DNA of 64,000 nt from Dasania marina DSM 21967 (GCF_000373485.1 NZ_KB891576.1:62001-126000), one strand, 5' to 3'; shown: positions 37,251 through 45,778, counted from the stretch's first letter. A program made the numbers and translations. Notes: generated by a model from the sequence alone, not told the origin.

Positions 37251-38837
37251 ATGAGCTTACGCGATCGACTCACCCTAGCTGTTATTACAATTTTGGTCTT
37301 ATTCTCTATTAATGTAGGTACAGACTCTTGGAGTAATAACACCCGTAAAGCCAGCATGAAAAAACTGCAAGAGGCCGTACAGGGGCAGCTGGAAATATCG
37401 GCTATTAAACAAAACCTAGACAGCATTTACCGCAACGTATCGTTGCACAGCTCATACCAACAAACAGCCGCGAAAAGAATTAGCCTAGAAGATACCACGC
37501 AAGCCTTAGTTGACATCAAACAACTACAAAACGATATGCAAAAAATGGGTTTATTAGTCAATAAATTCAATGCTGACAACTTCCAACGACTCTGGCAGCA
37601 ATTTTCCCAACTCAGCCAAAGCTGGGAGAGTTTTTATAGGAATAATAACCCCCATAGCGATAACACGTTCTACATTCATAACAGCGCCTTACAATACCAA
37701 CAGGTTTTATCCTTACTGCAACAACAAAAAGACCAACTCATCACTATAGTCGAAAGCCAAAATATAGAAATAAATAAAACCGAAGACCTTACCAATCGCA
37801 TCACCATAGTGGTGTTTTTTATCTCCATCATACTCACTATAGGCTTGGGGGTTATTTTAATACGCTACACCAATAGCGAACTCAACCGCCTCAAGCAAGG
37901 TGCCATTATTATTGGTAATGGTAATTTTGATTATCGCATACCCATTAAAAATAAAGATGAGCTAGGTGCGGTAGCTGAGTCTTTTAATATTATGTCTACA
38001 AAAATGAAACACGCGATGCATGAAGTCCATACGGCCAAAACCCAAGCCGACCAGGCCAATCGTTCCAAGAGTGATTTTTTGGCCAACATCAGCCATGAAC
38101 TACGCACACCACTCAACGCCATCATAGGCTATAGCGAAATGATGCTAGAGGATTTACAGTGCGGTGACATTGACAAAGAAGAACAAGCCAAAGATTTGAT
38201 TAAAGTGCTATACGCCGGCCGCCATCTGCTCAGCCAAATTAATGATGTATTAGACTTCTCTAAAATTGAATCGGGCAATATGACTATCTATAAAGAACGC
38301 TTTAACCCCAATCAAATATTACAAGAAGTAGTTAACACCATACGGCCGCTGGCAAGAAAAGGCGACAACACCCTATTTTTTGACAACAGCCAAATTGCCC
38401 CAGACCTACACACTGACATCACCAAATTTCGGCAGATATTTTTTAATCTACTCAGTAATGCTTGTAAGTTCACCCAACATGGCGACATACATTTACGCGT
38501 GCTGTATGACCAAAAAACACCCGAGCGGGTACAGTTTGTGGTTAGCGATACCGGCATAGGCATGAGCGCCGATCAGCTTAAAGTGGTATTCGACCCCTTT
38601 ATTCAGGCTGACACCTCCACCACCCGCCGCTATGGCGGCACCGGCTTGGGCCTAGCCCTGTGCAAACAGTACTGCCAATTAGCCGAAGCCAGCATCCATG
38701 CCCACAGCCAACCCGATAAAGGTTCACAATTTTATGTAGAATTCGCTACCCTAGTAAACCAACAAGTAGCTGGCCAACCATTAGCCGGCCAACAGCACAG
38801 CAGCGATACCACACCAACCAGCTCCGCCGCTATCTGA
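37251..38837 (+). CDS. Membrane sensor histidine kinase with HAMP domain
   Basis: A 528-residue inner-membrane kinase. The first membrane segment is near residues 7-24 and the second near 183-203, with a helical periplasmic region of about 155 residues between them. A HAMP linker follows (RYTNSELNRLKQGAIIIGNG, ending DELGAVAESFNIM). HisKA has its phospho-His in FLANISHELRTPLNAIIGYS, and the ATPase domain has NLLSNACKFTQHG and the G box GTGLGLALCKQ. There is no receiver of its own, so it probably phosphorylates the two receiver proteins encoded just upstream. It may thereby set the activity of the cyclase. Confidence 0.92.
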   Translation: MSLRDRLTLAVITILVLFSINVGTDSWSNNTRKASMKKLQEAVQGQLEISAIKQNLDSIYRNVSLHSSYQQTAAKRISLEDTTQALVDIKQLQNDMQKMGLLVNKFNADNFQRLWQQFSQLSQSWESFYRNNNPHSDNTFYIHNSALQYQQVLSLLQQQKDQLITIVESQNIEINKTEDLTNRITIVVFFISIILTIGLGVILIRYTNSELNRLKQGAIIIGNGNFDYRIPIKNKDELGAVAESFNIMSTKMKHAMHEVHTAKTQADQANRSKSDFLANISHELRTPLNAIIGYSEMMLEDLQCGDIDKEEQAKDLIKVLYAGRHLLSQINDVLDFSKIESGNMTIYKERFNPNQILQEVVNTIRPLARKGDNTLFFDNSQIAPDLHTDITKFRQIFFNLLSNACKFTQHGDIHLRVLYDQKTPERVQFVVSDTGIGMSADQLKVVFDPFIQADTSTTRRYGGTGLGLALCKQYCQLAEASIHAHSQPDKGSQFYVEFATLVNQQVAGQPLAGQQHSSDTTPTSSAAI

Positions 38838-38873
38838 ACCTACCACTAGTCGACCATAAGCCAAAACCCTATC

Positions 38874-39482
38874 GTGTCTTACTTAGTACCCCAATCAGCC
38901 GTGCGTTTTGAATTAGAAGAAAAACGCAGCCGCTTTATTTGCTACCTACAACCGGTACATTCCCGTGCTCAGGCGTTGGGCTTTTTAACCCAGCTGAAAC
39001 AGCAATACCCCGATGCCAGCCACCACTGCTGGGCCTATGTCATAGGCAACCCACAAAATCCCCAGAGTATGGCCGCCAATGATGACGGTGAGCCCTCGGG
39101 CACCGCGGGCAAGCCCATGCTGCAAGTGCTGCAATACCGCCAAATCGGTAATATCATCGCCGTGGTAGTGCGTTATTTTGGCGGCACCAAACTGGGCGTT
39201 GGCGGCCTAGTGCGCGCCTATACCGCGGCCGTGCAACAGGCCACCGAGCAACTCGCGCTACAACAACACGTGCCGCTGAGCCAGCTCAAGCTGCAATGTA
39301 GCTACCCTTGCGAAGCCATTGTTCGCCACCTCATCGAGCAAGTTCAGGGCCGCATAGTGGATGCCGACTACGGCGCCGATGTGAAGCTGTGCTTAGAACT
39401 ACCCAGCGCCGAGCAAGCGGCGCTACTAAGCCAACTAGGCAACCAAGCACCGGGTCAATTTAGCCGTTTAGATACGGAATAA
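38874..39482 (+). CDS. yigZ: YigZ / IMPACT-family protein
   Basis: A 202-residue YigZ-like protein starting at a GTG. The IMPACT domain is clear: EEKRSRFICYLQPVHSRAQAL, HHCWAYVIG, NDDGEPSGTAGKPMLQVLQ and VVRYFGGTKLGVGGLVRAYTAAVQ. A second small domain of RNA-binding type forms the C-terminal third. The molecular role of bacterial YigZ is still unclear; eukaryotic IMPACT relates to translation control. It lies 36 bp after the kinase. Confidence 0.93.
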   Translation: MSYLVPQSAVRFELEEKRSRFICYLQPVHSRAQALGFLTQLKQQYPDASHHCWAYVIGNPQNPQSMAANDDGEPSGTAGKPMLQVLQYRQIGNIIAVVVRYFGGTKLGVGGLVRAYTAAVQQATEQLALQQHVPLSQLKLQCSYPCEAIVRHLIEQVQGRIVDADYGADVKLCLELPSAEQAALLSQLGNQAPGQFSRLDTE

Positions 39483-39645
39483 ACCCTAGCGCCCCCTTTA
39501 TTCATAAGGCTTATCGCGCAGATAAACCACAGCGCGCTGGAAAAGTCACCCCAAACTGCTTATGCTTGCGGCTTTTATTATTAAAGCGCAATGGGCTAAT
39601 AACCCACGGTCATTAACCCATAACCATCATTAATTAAACGCTTAC

Positions 39646-40827
39646 ATGCCTATTCTTTTTATTACAGTTGTTATCGACCTCATTGGATTTGGCATCGTTA
39701 TCCCTATACTGCCTTTTATCGGTTTAGAGATAGGCCTTAGCAGTTTTGATATAGGCGTACTGATCGCCATTTACTCTATCTGCTCCGGCATCTGTGGCCC
39801 GTTTTGGGGCAAGCTTAGCGACAAGTGGGGGCGCAAACCCATTATGTTGTTTTGCCTATTTGGCGGCGCAGTAGGTTACGGCCTACTGGCACAGGCCGAT
39901 AGTTACTGGAGCATCTTTTTTGCCCGCGCACTGGGCGGTGTGATGGCCGGTAACTTCGGCATAGCCTCCGCCATCGTCGCCGACATCACCACTAACGAAA
40001 ACCGCGCCAAGGGCATGGGTGCCATAGGCGCCGCCTTTGGCATAGGCATGACCGTAGGCCCCTTTTTGGGCGGGGTATTGGCCGGCGACCACTACAACCT
40101 AGCACTGCCCTCCATGGTGGCCGCCGGGCTTTCGCTATCAGCCATGCTGGCGGGCTTTCTGTTTTTAAAAGAAAGCCTAGGCCCAGAGCAGCGCTTATTA
40201 AAAGCACAGCAACCCGCCGACAAAAGCTCCTTATACGGCATGATGAAACAAACCGGCAACCGCTGGCTGTGCCTGCAATATTTTTTACACAACCACAGCG
40301 TTAGCCTTATGGGTTATCTGTTTCCGCTGTGGGTAGCGGCCATGCTGGGCTGGGGCCCTAAAGAAACCGGCTATGTGTTTGGCGCCCAAGGGGTAGTGGC
40401 GGTATTAATTCAAGGCGGCTTGATGGGCCGTCTAGTCAAACATGTGGGTGAATTAAAACTACTGGCCATTGGTATAACCGGCTTAATAACGGGCTATAGC
40501 ATAGCGCTGTTTTTTCAAAGCGAAGTCGGTATAGTCACCGCGTTTTTTGTGGCGATTACCGGCGCCACCTTTTGTATGCCCGTGCTCAACTCACTGCTAT
40601 CACAACGCACACCTGAAGCCATACGCGGCCGCATGATGGGCACCGCCACCTCCATATCGGCACTGGGTAGAATGTCAGCCCCTATCGCCGGTGGCATAAT
40701 GCTCACCCTGTTTGGCTACAGCGCCGCCTGGATACTGGGCATAGTGATGGGCTGCATTTATCTCAGCTGGGTAGTACATGAACTGCGGCAAGCCAAACGC
40801 CAAGCCATTATCACTGAGCATGGCTGA
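39646..40827 (+). CDS. MFS transporter, tetracycline-efflux (TetA-like) group
   Basis: A 393-residue, twelve-segment major facilitator protein. The N-terminus ITVVIDLIGFGIVIPILPF is the signature of the DHA1/TetA-type drug:H+ antiporter family, and motif A follows in GKLSDKWGRKPIMLFCLFGG. The later loop reads SQRTPEAIRGRMMGTATSISALGR, similar to TetA proteins. It would export a small compound using protons across the inner membrane. The substrate cannot be read from sequence, and resistance should not be assumed. Its end overlaps the start of truC by 8 bp. Confidence 0.88.
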   Translation: MPILFITVVIDLIGFGIVIPILPFIGLEIGLSSFDIGVLIAIYSICSGICGPFWGKLSDKWGRKPIMLFCLFGGAVGYGLLAQADSYWSIFFARALGGVMAGNFGIASAIVADITTNENRAKGMGAIGAAFGIGMTVGPFLGGVLAGDHYNLALPSMVAAGLSLSAMLAGFLFLKESLGPEQRLLKAQQPADKSSLYGMMKQTGNRWLCLQYFLHNHSVSLMGYLFPLWVAAMLGWGPKETGYVFGAQGVVAVLIQGGLMGRLVKHVGELKLLAIGITGLITGYSIALFFQSEVGIVTAFFVAITGATFCMPVLNSLLSQRTPEAIRGRMMGTATSISALGRMSAPIAGGIMLTLFGYSAAWILGIVMGCIYLSWVVHELRQAKRQAIITEHG

Positions 40828-41554
40828 ACCGTTAGCCATCATCTACCGCGACCAATACCTGGTCGCCATTAATAAACCCTCGGGCTTATTAGTACACCGC
40901 AGCATGATAGACAGGCACGAAACCCGCTTTGCCCTGCAATTGCTGCGCGACCAATTAGGCCAACACGTCTACCCCATACACCGCTTAGATAAACCTACCT
41001 CCGGGGTACTGATATTCGCCCTTAGCGCAGACATCGCCCGCCAGCTCAGCCGCTACTTTCACGATAAAGTCGTCAGCAAAACCTATTGGGCGGTAGTCCG
41101 TGGCTACACCCCAGAAGCCGGCACCATAGATCACCCTCTAAAAGAAAAGCTGGATAAAATCAGCGACAAAAAAAGCCGTCTAGACAAACCCGCACAAGAA
41201 GCTATCAGCCACTACCAACGGCTGGCCACCATAGAGCTGCCCTACTGTGTTGATCGCTACCCGCAAAGCCGCTACTCGCTAGTGCAAGTCAAACCCGAGA
41301 CCGGCCGCAAACACCAAATACGCCGCCACCTAAAACACCTAGGCCACCCCATTATAGGCGATGCCAAACACGGCAAAGGCATACACAACCGTTTTTTCCA
41401 ACAGCAGTTTAACTGCCATAGGCTATTGTTAGCCTGCACAGAAATGTGCCTGCCCCACCCAGTAAGCCAACAGCCGCTGCGCTTACAAGCCGGGCTGGAT
41501 GCCAGCATGACTGCCCTCCTCCAACGTTTTAACTGGCCGCAGCCCGCACAATAG
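40820..41554 (+). CDS. truC: tRNA pseudouridine synthase C (RluA family)
   Basis: A protein of about 244 residues of the RluA pseudouridine synthase family. The catalytic motif HRLDKPTSGVLIFALS contains the Asp nucleophile, and the later PETGRKHQIRRHLKHLGHPIIGD is the second family motif. The short N-terminus with no S4 domain and the YRDQYLVAINKPSGLLVHRS beginning match TruC, which modifies U65 of tRNAs. The ATG at 40820, overlapping the MFS stop by 8 bp, gives MAEPLAIIYRDQYL, the natural start; an ATG at 40778 lies inside the MFS gene and is less likely. RluA-type enzymes for other positions are the alternative. Confidence 0.9.
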   Translation: MAEPLAIIYRDQYLVAINKPSGLLVHRSMIDRHETRFALQLLRDQLGQHVYPIHRLDKPTSGVLIFALSADIARQLSRYFHDKVVSKTYWAVVRGYTPEAGTIDHPLKEKLDKISDKKSRLDKPAQEAISHYQRLATIELPYCVDRYPQSRYSLVQVKPETGRKHQIRRHLKHLGHPIIGDAKHGKGIHNRFFQQQFNCHRLLLACTEMCLPHPVSQQPLRLQAGLDASMTALLQRFNWPQPAQ

Positions 41555-41637
41555 ATCACAAAGCCCAGCGCTTTGCGGTAGAATGGCGCTTTTACACATT
41601 TAGCCGTTTACACATAACGCTATAGATAGAGCACAAC

Positions 41638-42486
41638 ATGGACCAAAGCAGCACCGTACAGCTGGGTAAAACCAACACCCTCAGCATTAGCAAAATTAAC
41701 GCCGTAGGCGCCATGTTAGATGGCGGCCCGCTGGGAGCTATACTGCTCACCGCCACCGCCAATACCCCCAGCCTCACCGTGGGCGCGAATATAGACGTGT
41801 TTGTATATTTAGATGCCGAAGGCGAGCTGGCCGCCACCACCCTGAAACCGAAAGCACAGCTGGGCGAAATCGCCTGGCTACAAGTGGCCGACGTTACCAA
41901 CGTAGGCGGTTTTTTAGATTGGGGCCTACCCAAAGATTTGTTTATCCCCTTTGCCGAGCAACAGTTCGAGTTGCAAGCAGGCCGCCATGTATTAGCGAAA
42001 GTGTATTTGGATAAAAAGAATCGCCTCACCGCCTCCACTCGCCTAGACCATCTATTAACCGACGACGAGCACGACTTTAGCGAAGGCGAAAAAGTAAACT
42101 TAGTCATCGCCGAAAAAACCGAACTGGGCTACAAGGCCATTATCAACCACCACTGCTTCGGCCTACTCTACGACAACGAATTAATCCAGCCACTAAAAAA
42201 AGGCCAGAACCACATAGGCTATATCAAAAAAATTCGCAGCGACCATAAAATAGACCTCAGCCTCAACCCCATAGGCTTTAACCAAGAACAACACGACGCC
42301 GTCGCCAATAGCATTTTAGAAAAACTAAAAGAAAACGACGGCTTTATGCTACTCAACGACAAAAGCCCACCCGAAGCCATCTACCGCGTGTTTGGCGTCA
42401 GCAAAAAAGCCTTTAAAAAAGCCTGTGGCACGCTATATAAGAAAAAGATTATCACTATAGAAAAGCAAGGGATTAGGTTGTGCTAG
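41638..42486 (+). CDS. S1-like RNA-binding protein, CvfB/YitL family
   Basis: A 282-residue protein with several S1-like beta-barrel stretches and a C-terminal winged helix. Family markers are VTNVGGFLDWGLPKDLFIPFAEQ, ILAKVYLD-like VLAKVYLDKKNRLTAS, GYIKKIRSDHKIDLSLNP and the terminal FGVSKKAFKKACGTLYKKKII. CvfB-type proteins bind RNA and influence virulence or post-transcriptional control in Staphylococcus; their role in gammaproteobacteria is not well defined. A 110-bp heptamer repeat tract begins just after the stop. Confidence 0.9.
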   Translation: MDQSSTVQLGKTNTLSISKINAVGAMLDGGPLGAILLTATANTPSLTVGANIDVFVYLDAEGELAATTLKPKAQLGEIAWLQVADVTNVGGFLDWGLPKDLFIPFAEQQFELQAGRHVLAKVYLDKKNRLTASTRLDHLLTDDEHDFSEGEKVNLVIAEKTELGYKAIINHHCFGLLYDNELIQPLKKGQNHIGYIKKIRSDHKIDLSLNPIGFNQEQHDAVANSILEKLKENDGFMLLNDKSPPEAIYRVFGVSKKAFKKACGTLYKKKIITIEKQGIRLC

Positions 42487-42492
42487 GCGCAC

Positions 42493-42602
42493 AAGCTGTA
42501 AGCTGTAAGCTGTAAGCTGTAAGCTGTAAGCTGTAAGCTGTAAGCTGTAAGCTGTAAGCTGTAAGCTGTAAGCTGTAAGCTGTAAGCTGTAAGCTGTAAG
42601 CT
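42493..42602. repeat. Heptamer tandem repeat (AAGCTGT), about 15.7 copies
   Basis: The 7-mer AAGCTGT is repeated without interruption over 110 bp directly after the cvfB-like gene. Each unit contains the AGCT palindrome. A degenerate tail of related words (GCTTGAAGCTTG, CTTGTCGC) follows at 42647-42710. Perfect identity of the units suggests recent slippage, so copy number may vary between strains. It lies between two convergent genes. Confidence 0.95.
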
Positions 42603-42707
42603 AATAATTTTGATTAGCCCCCACCTACCCTGTCAATGTTTTTCTTACAATTTGAAGCTTGCCGCTGCTGTGATTTTTCTTGCCGCTTGAAGCTTGTCAC
42701 TTGTCGC

Positions 42708-42737
42708 TGCCTTAATTTTTTTGCAAAAAATTAAGGC
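42708..42737. terminator. 30-bp perfect palindrome at the ybfF-like stop codon
   Basis: The arms TGCCTTAATTTTTTG / CAAAAAATTAAGGCA meet without a loop and include the stop and last codons of the minus-strand hydrolase gene. With T-runs on both strands it could end transcription in both directions between the convergent genes, but a loopless stem is not the classic form. Confidence 0.55.
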
Positions 42738-43524
42738 ACAATAAATTAAACGCCTCCGGCTTTTCTGCATGCAACCAATGGCCGGTGTTTTGTATCACTT
42801 TCACGCTGGCCTTGGGGAATAACTGCAATATGCGCTCGCGGTGTTGCGGTAAGATGTAATCCGACTGCTCGCCTTTGATAAATAATACTTCGCCCGGATA
42901 TGCCGTTTGCTGGTCTAATCCAGCTTTAATCTCTGCGTAGTTGGCTTCTAAGGCAGCCACGTTCATGCGCCAGGCAAAACGCTTGTCATCGCCCCTATAC
43001 ATGCTGCGTAATAAAAACTGCCTCACTGCGGGCTCTTGTACGTGGGCGGCCAGCATGGCGTCGGCGTCGCGGCGGTTGTTTACGGCGCTAAAATCGACGG
43101 CTTTCAAACCGGCAAACACCGCGTCGTGGCTTGCCTCGTAAGCCACCGGCGAAATATCCGCCACTATCAGCTTGCTAACCCGCTCAGGCTGCGACAGCGC
43201 CAACTGCATGGCTACCTTGCCGCCCATGGAGTGGCCCAGCACATGGGCCTGTGCAATGCCCTGGGCGTCCATATAGGCCAACACGTCACTGGCCATTAAG
43301 GGGTAACTCATCAACGGGCTATGGGGTGATAAACCGTGATTGCGTAAATCCAAACTGTGTACGTTATAGTGCTCGGCCAAGGCCTTAGCCACCGCCCCTA
43401 AATTGATCCCCATACCAAACAGGCCGTGTAGCAAAATCACCGACTCTCTGCCAGGCATGGCAGTACTAGGTTGTTCAAGGTGGGCATGTAGTTGCAGGGC
43501 CTGTTCTAGGGGCAGCTCGCTCAT
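42712..43524 (-). CDS. Alpha/beta-hydrolase, YbfF-like esterase
   Basis: A 270-residue alpha/beta hydrolase. The oxyanion region VILLHGLFGMGINLGAVAKAL, the nucleophile elbow GHSMGG, an acid in the KGEQSDYILPQHR segment and the His in NTGHWLHAEKPEAFN are all present. The sequence pattern and length are those of YbfF, an esterase of E. coli with activity on acyl-CoA and short esters. A broader role is not clear. The 3' end is built into a perfect 30-bp palindrome. Confidence 0.9.
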   Translation of the reverse strand: MSELPLEQALQLHAHLEQPSTAMPGRESVILLHGLFGMGINLGAVAKALAEHYNVHSLDLRNHGLSPHSPLMSYPLMASDVLAYMDAQGIAQAHVLGHSMGGKVAMQLALSQPERVSKLIVADISPVAYEASHDAVFAGLKAVDFSAVNNRRDADAMLAAHVQEPAVRQFLLRSMYRGDDKRFAWRMNVAALEANYAEIKAGLDQQTAYPGEVLFIKGEQSDYILPQHRERILQLFPKASVKVIQNTGHWLHAEKPEAFNLLCLNFLQKN

Positions 43525-43628
43525 TATTTATTCTCGGCTTCTCATATGGGTATACGGTTGTTAGAATCACTCAGCAAATTCATCACATAAGCCAGTAGGC
43601 CTTACTTAGGGCCGTAATAGGACTCAAC

Positions 43629-44510
43629 GTGCGCATTATACTCATTACCCTAACATTACTCATCAGTGCTTGTAGCAATAACGGCAGCATCTCTGAAAAA
43701 GGCGCTTCCGCATTCCCCTATCGTTACAATAACGAAATCGTTAAAGCCAAACCCATTAAAAAAGTCATCGTCGCCAATACCAGTTTTGGCCGTCCAGTCA
43801 TGTCACATTTACGTAAAGCCGACAGTCGCGTAAAGCGCCACGTAAAAGAATTTTTAAAAGATAGCGGCTACCAAGTGTTACCCGAATACCATTTTGAAAA
43901 CGCATGGAAACAAGCGGTACGCAGCTACGGCCAGCCCTACGACCCCAGCACCGGCCGCATAGACAACGTCACTTGGCAGCGCGTGATGTACACCGCCGGG
44001 CAAACCCTTAAAAAACAAACCGATACCGATGCCATCGTCTTTGCTGACGTCATCGAACACAACGCCCAACACAACAACGGCCTACAACACTTGGCCCGCT
44101 TTAACGGCGTCAACCGCAAACCCATGTTAAGAGGTGCCGACAAATCGATACCCTTAGGTTTTGATTGGAACCAAGAGATTAAAGCTGCATCATTATTAGT
44201 TAACATTTACAACATAGACTTACAGCGCGTGTTAATGAACTACGGCGGTATTTCTACCACCCAAGAGTTGGACACCAAAAAAGCCGACCCCGTATGGGTG
44301 CGCAGACGCAAACTACTCTCTAGCGAAGACGATATAGAAGAAGCCATGGCCATCGCCTTCCACCCTTTTATAAAAATGTCTGACTACCCCGGCAAAGAAC
44401 AGCCGTACGAAACGCTGCTTAATAACCAGAGCTCAGATCAGAGCACCGATCAAAGCACCGATCAAAATGCTGATAGCTCAGCGACTGAACAGGCGGAGCC
44501 CGCCCAGTGA
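43629..44510 (+). CDS. Lipoprotein of unknown function
   Basis: A 293-residue exported lipoprotein starting at a GTG, with a signal and lipobox LLISAC near residues 10-15. I do not recognise a family. Central segments include VIVANTSFGRPVMSHLRKADSRVKRHVKEFL, a DTDAIVFADVIEHNAQ strand-like stretch, and PLGFDWNQEIKAASLLVNIYNI, which may be beta strands of an envelope domain. The C-terminus is a low-complexity tail with repeated STDQ units (codons for SDQSTDQSTDQNAD, about 275-290). It is translationally coupled (GTGA overlap) to the HisA-like gene, an odd pairing of an envelope protein with a cytosolic enzyme. Confidence 0.7.
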   Translation: MRIILITLTLLISACSNNGSISEKGASAFPYRYNNEIVKAKPIKKVIVANTSFGRPVMSHLRKADSRVKRHVKEFLKDSGYQVLPEYHFENAWKQAVRSYGQPYDPSTGRIDNVTWQRVMYTAGQTLKKQTDTDAIVFADVIEHNAQHNNGLQHLARFNGVNRKPMLRGADKSIPLGFDWNQEIKAASLLVNIYNIDLQRVLMNYGGISTTQELDTKKADPVWVRRRKLLSSEDDIEEAMAIAFHPFIKMSDYPGKEQPYETLLNNQSSDQSTDQSTDQNADSSATEQAEPAQ

Positions 44511-45271
44511 CCCTGTTTAGACCTTGCATAGATTTACACCAAGGCCAAGTGAAACAAATTGTAGGTGGCAGCCTTACCGAACAAGGGGCTGCCACTAACT
44601 TTGTGAGCAGCCACGATGCCCGCTACTACGCCCAGCTATACCAACAGCGGCAACTCAACGGCGGCCACGTTATCGCTTTGGGCCCCGGCAATAAAGAGCA
44701 AGCCATTAGTGCGCTACAAGCCTGGCCCCAGGGTTTACAATTTGGCGGCGGCATCAACCCCGAAAACGCCAGCGAGTTTTTGAACGCCGGCGCCTCACAC
44801 CTAATCGTTACCTCTTACTTATTTGAAGGCGGCGAATTCTGCTGGCAGCGGCTAGAAAAAATCAAAGCTGAGTGCGGTAAAGACAGGCTGGTATTAGATT
44901 TAAGCTGCCGCAAAACTGACAGCGGCTGGCACATCGCCACCGACCGCTGGCAAACCATTACCAATACTGCGGTTAATGCCGACACCTTAAAAGAATTGGC
45001 CAGCCACTGCGCTGAGTTTTTAATTCATGCGGCTGATGTGGAGGGTTTGCAGGGGGGTATAGATAAGGAGTTGGTGACGCTGTTAGGGCAGCATTGCAGT
45101 ATTCCTGTTACCTATGCCGGTGGCGCAAGGTCGTTGCAGGATTTGCAGGAGGTAGATCGGCTTTCTATGGGTAAGGTGGATTTGACCATAGGTAGTGCTT
45201 TGGATATTTTTGGGGGTAGTGGTGTTACTTTGGATGAGTGTGTGGATTGGAATAAGAGGCAGGTTGGTTAG
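44507..45271 (+). CDS. Eukaryotic-type HisA homologue (HIS6-like ProFAR isomerase)
   Basis: A 254-residue TIM-barrel protein whose motifs follow yeast and plant HIS6 rather than bacterial HisA: FRPCIDLHQGQVKQIVGGSL, VIALGPGNKEQAISAL, LQFGGGINPENASEFLNAGASHLIVTSYLFEGG, LVLDLSCRKT, EFLIHAADVEGLQGGIDKELV, and KVDLTIGSALDIFGG. HIS6 isomerises ProFAR to PRFAR in histidine synthesis. The catalytic Asp residues of the class appear in CIDLH and in the HAADVEG segment. It is not in a his operon here; a lipoprotein gene overlaps it upstream. From about 45010 to the end the gene turns GT-rich and leaves the codon use of the first three quarters, suggesting a mosaic origin. Confidence 0.87.
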   Translation: MTLFRPCIDLHQGQVKQIVGGSLTEQGAATNFVSSHDARYYAQLYQQRQLNGGHVIALGPGNKEQAISALQAWPQGLQFGGGINPENASEFLNAGASHLIVTSYLFEGGEFCWQRLEKIKAECGKDRLVLDLSCRKTDSGWHIATDRWQTITNTAVNADTLKELASHCAEFLIHAADVEGLQGGIDKELVTLLGQHCSIPVTYAGGARSLQDLQEVDRLSMGKVDLTIGSALDIFGGSGVTLDECVDWNKRQVG

Positions 45272-45330
45272 CCTCCCCGCCATATCGTACAACACCCCTC
45301 ATCCGCGCATTCAGGTTTTATTACACTGTC

Positions 45331-45353
45331 ATACCGGCGAACGCCGGTATCCA
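45331..45353. repeat. REP-like palindromic repeat, left copy
   Basis: ATACCGGCG AA CGCCGGTAT (45331-45350) is a short perfect hairpin followed by CCA. The same 23 bases occur in inverted orientation at 46969-46991. The CCGG stem resembles the CCGG stem in the element at 6479-6498. It begins 60 bp after the HisA-like gene. Confidence 0.8.
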
Positions 45354-45531
45354 CGGCCTTTTCTTCTTTGTTATCGTAGCAACCTGCTTGGCCGGGTTCC
45401 GCCCTGCTAGGCGGGTTACTTTCTTTTGCTTGCCCAAAAGAAAGCTAACCAAAGAAAAAGGCACCCTAGTCCGTCGTCGGCTACGCCGATCCCCTGCGCT
45501 ACTCAATTTTTAACGGTCGTTCCGTTAAAAA

Positions 45532-45577
45532 TCTCCGTTGCTCGGCGACTCCCAAGGGGAGTTTGGGTGCTTCGTAG
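45532..45577. repeat. Dispersed intergenic repeat, left copy
   Basis: A 46-bp block (TCTCCGTTGCTCGGCGACT..., with GGTGCTTCGTAG at its end) that recurs inverted at 47088-47133 with few changes. It belongs to a longer element that includes the CTTTCTTTTGCTTGCCC/AAAGAAAG inverted words (45419-45447) and a hairpin ATTTTTAACGG/CCGTTAAAAAT just before the block. No gene is supported in 45272-45778. Confidence 0.75.
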
Positions 45578-45633
45578 CGAGTTTGGTGGGGCATAGAGCT
45601 TAGGTGATAGTGTTGTGAATAATTTACATAAAA

Positions 45634-45723
45634 ATGCCTAGGCATGGCTGTTTGAAGATGTGTATATTTAGGCATGAATGTGTGGAGATGTACGTATCGG
45701 TTTAAATGTAGGCATAGTGCCTA
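45634..45723. promoter_or_regulatory. TAGGCA operator-like cluster upstream of the HEPN-like gene
   Basis: Three copies of TAGGCA in 90 bp: the perfect palindrome ATGCCTAGGCAT (45634-45645), TAGGCAT (45669-45675) and the dyad TAGGCATAGTGCCTA (45709-45723). The last ends 55 bp before the ATG of the following gene. Such clustering suggests binding sites for a regulator, perhaps autoregulation. Confidence 0.5.
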
Positions 45724-45778
45724 AATATAGATATGCTAGTTAATAAAACTGTTAGAGCTAAAATTAAAGTGAGTATCC

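Noticed and set aside
42493-42602. CRISPR array
   Set aside because: The unit is a 7-mer repeated without spacers; no cas genes.
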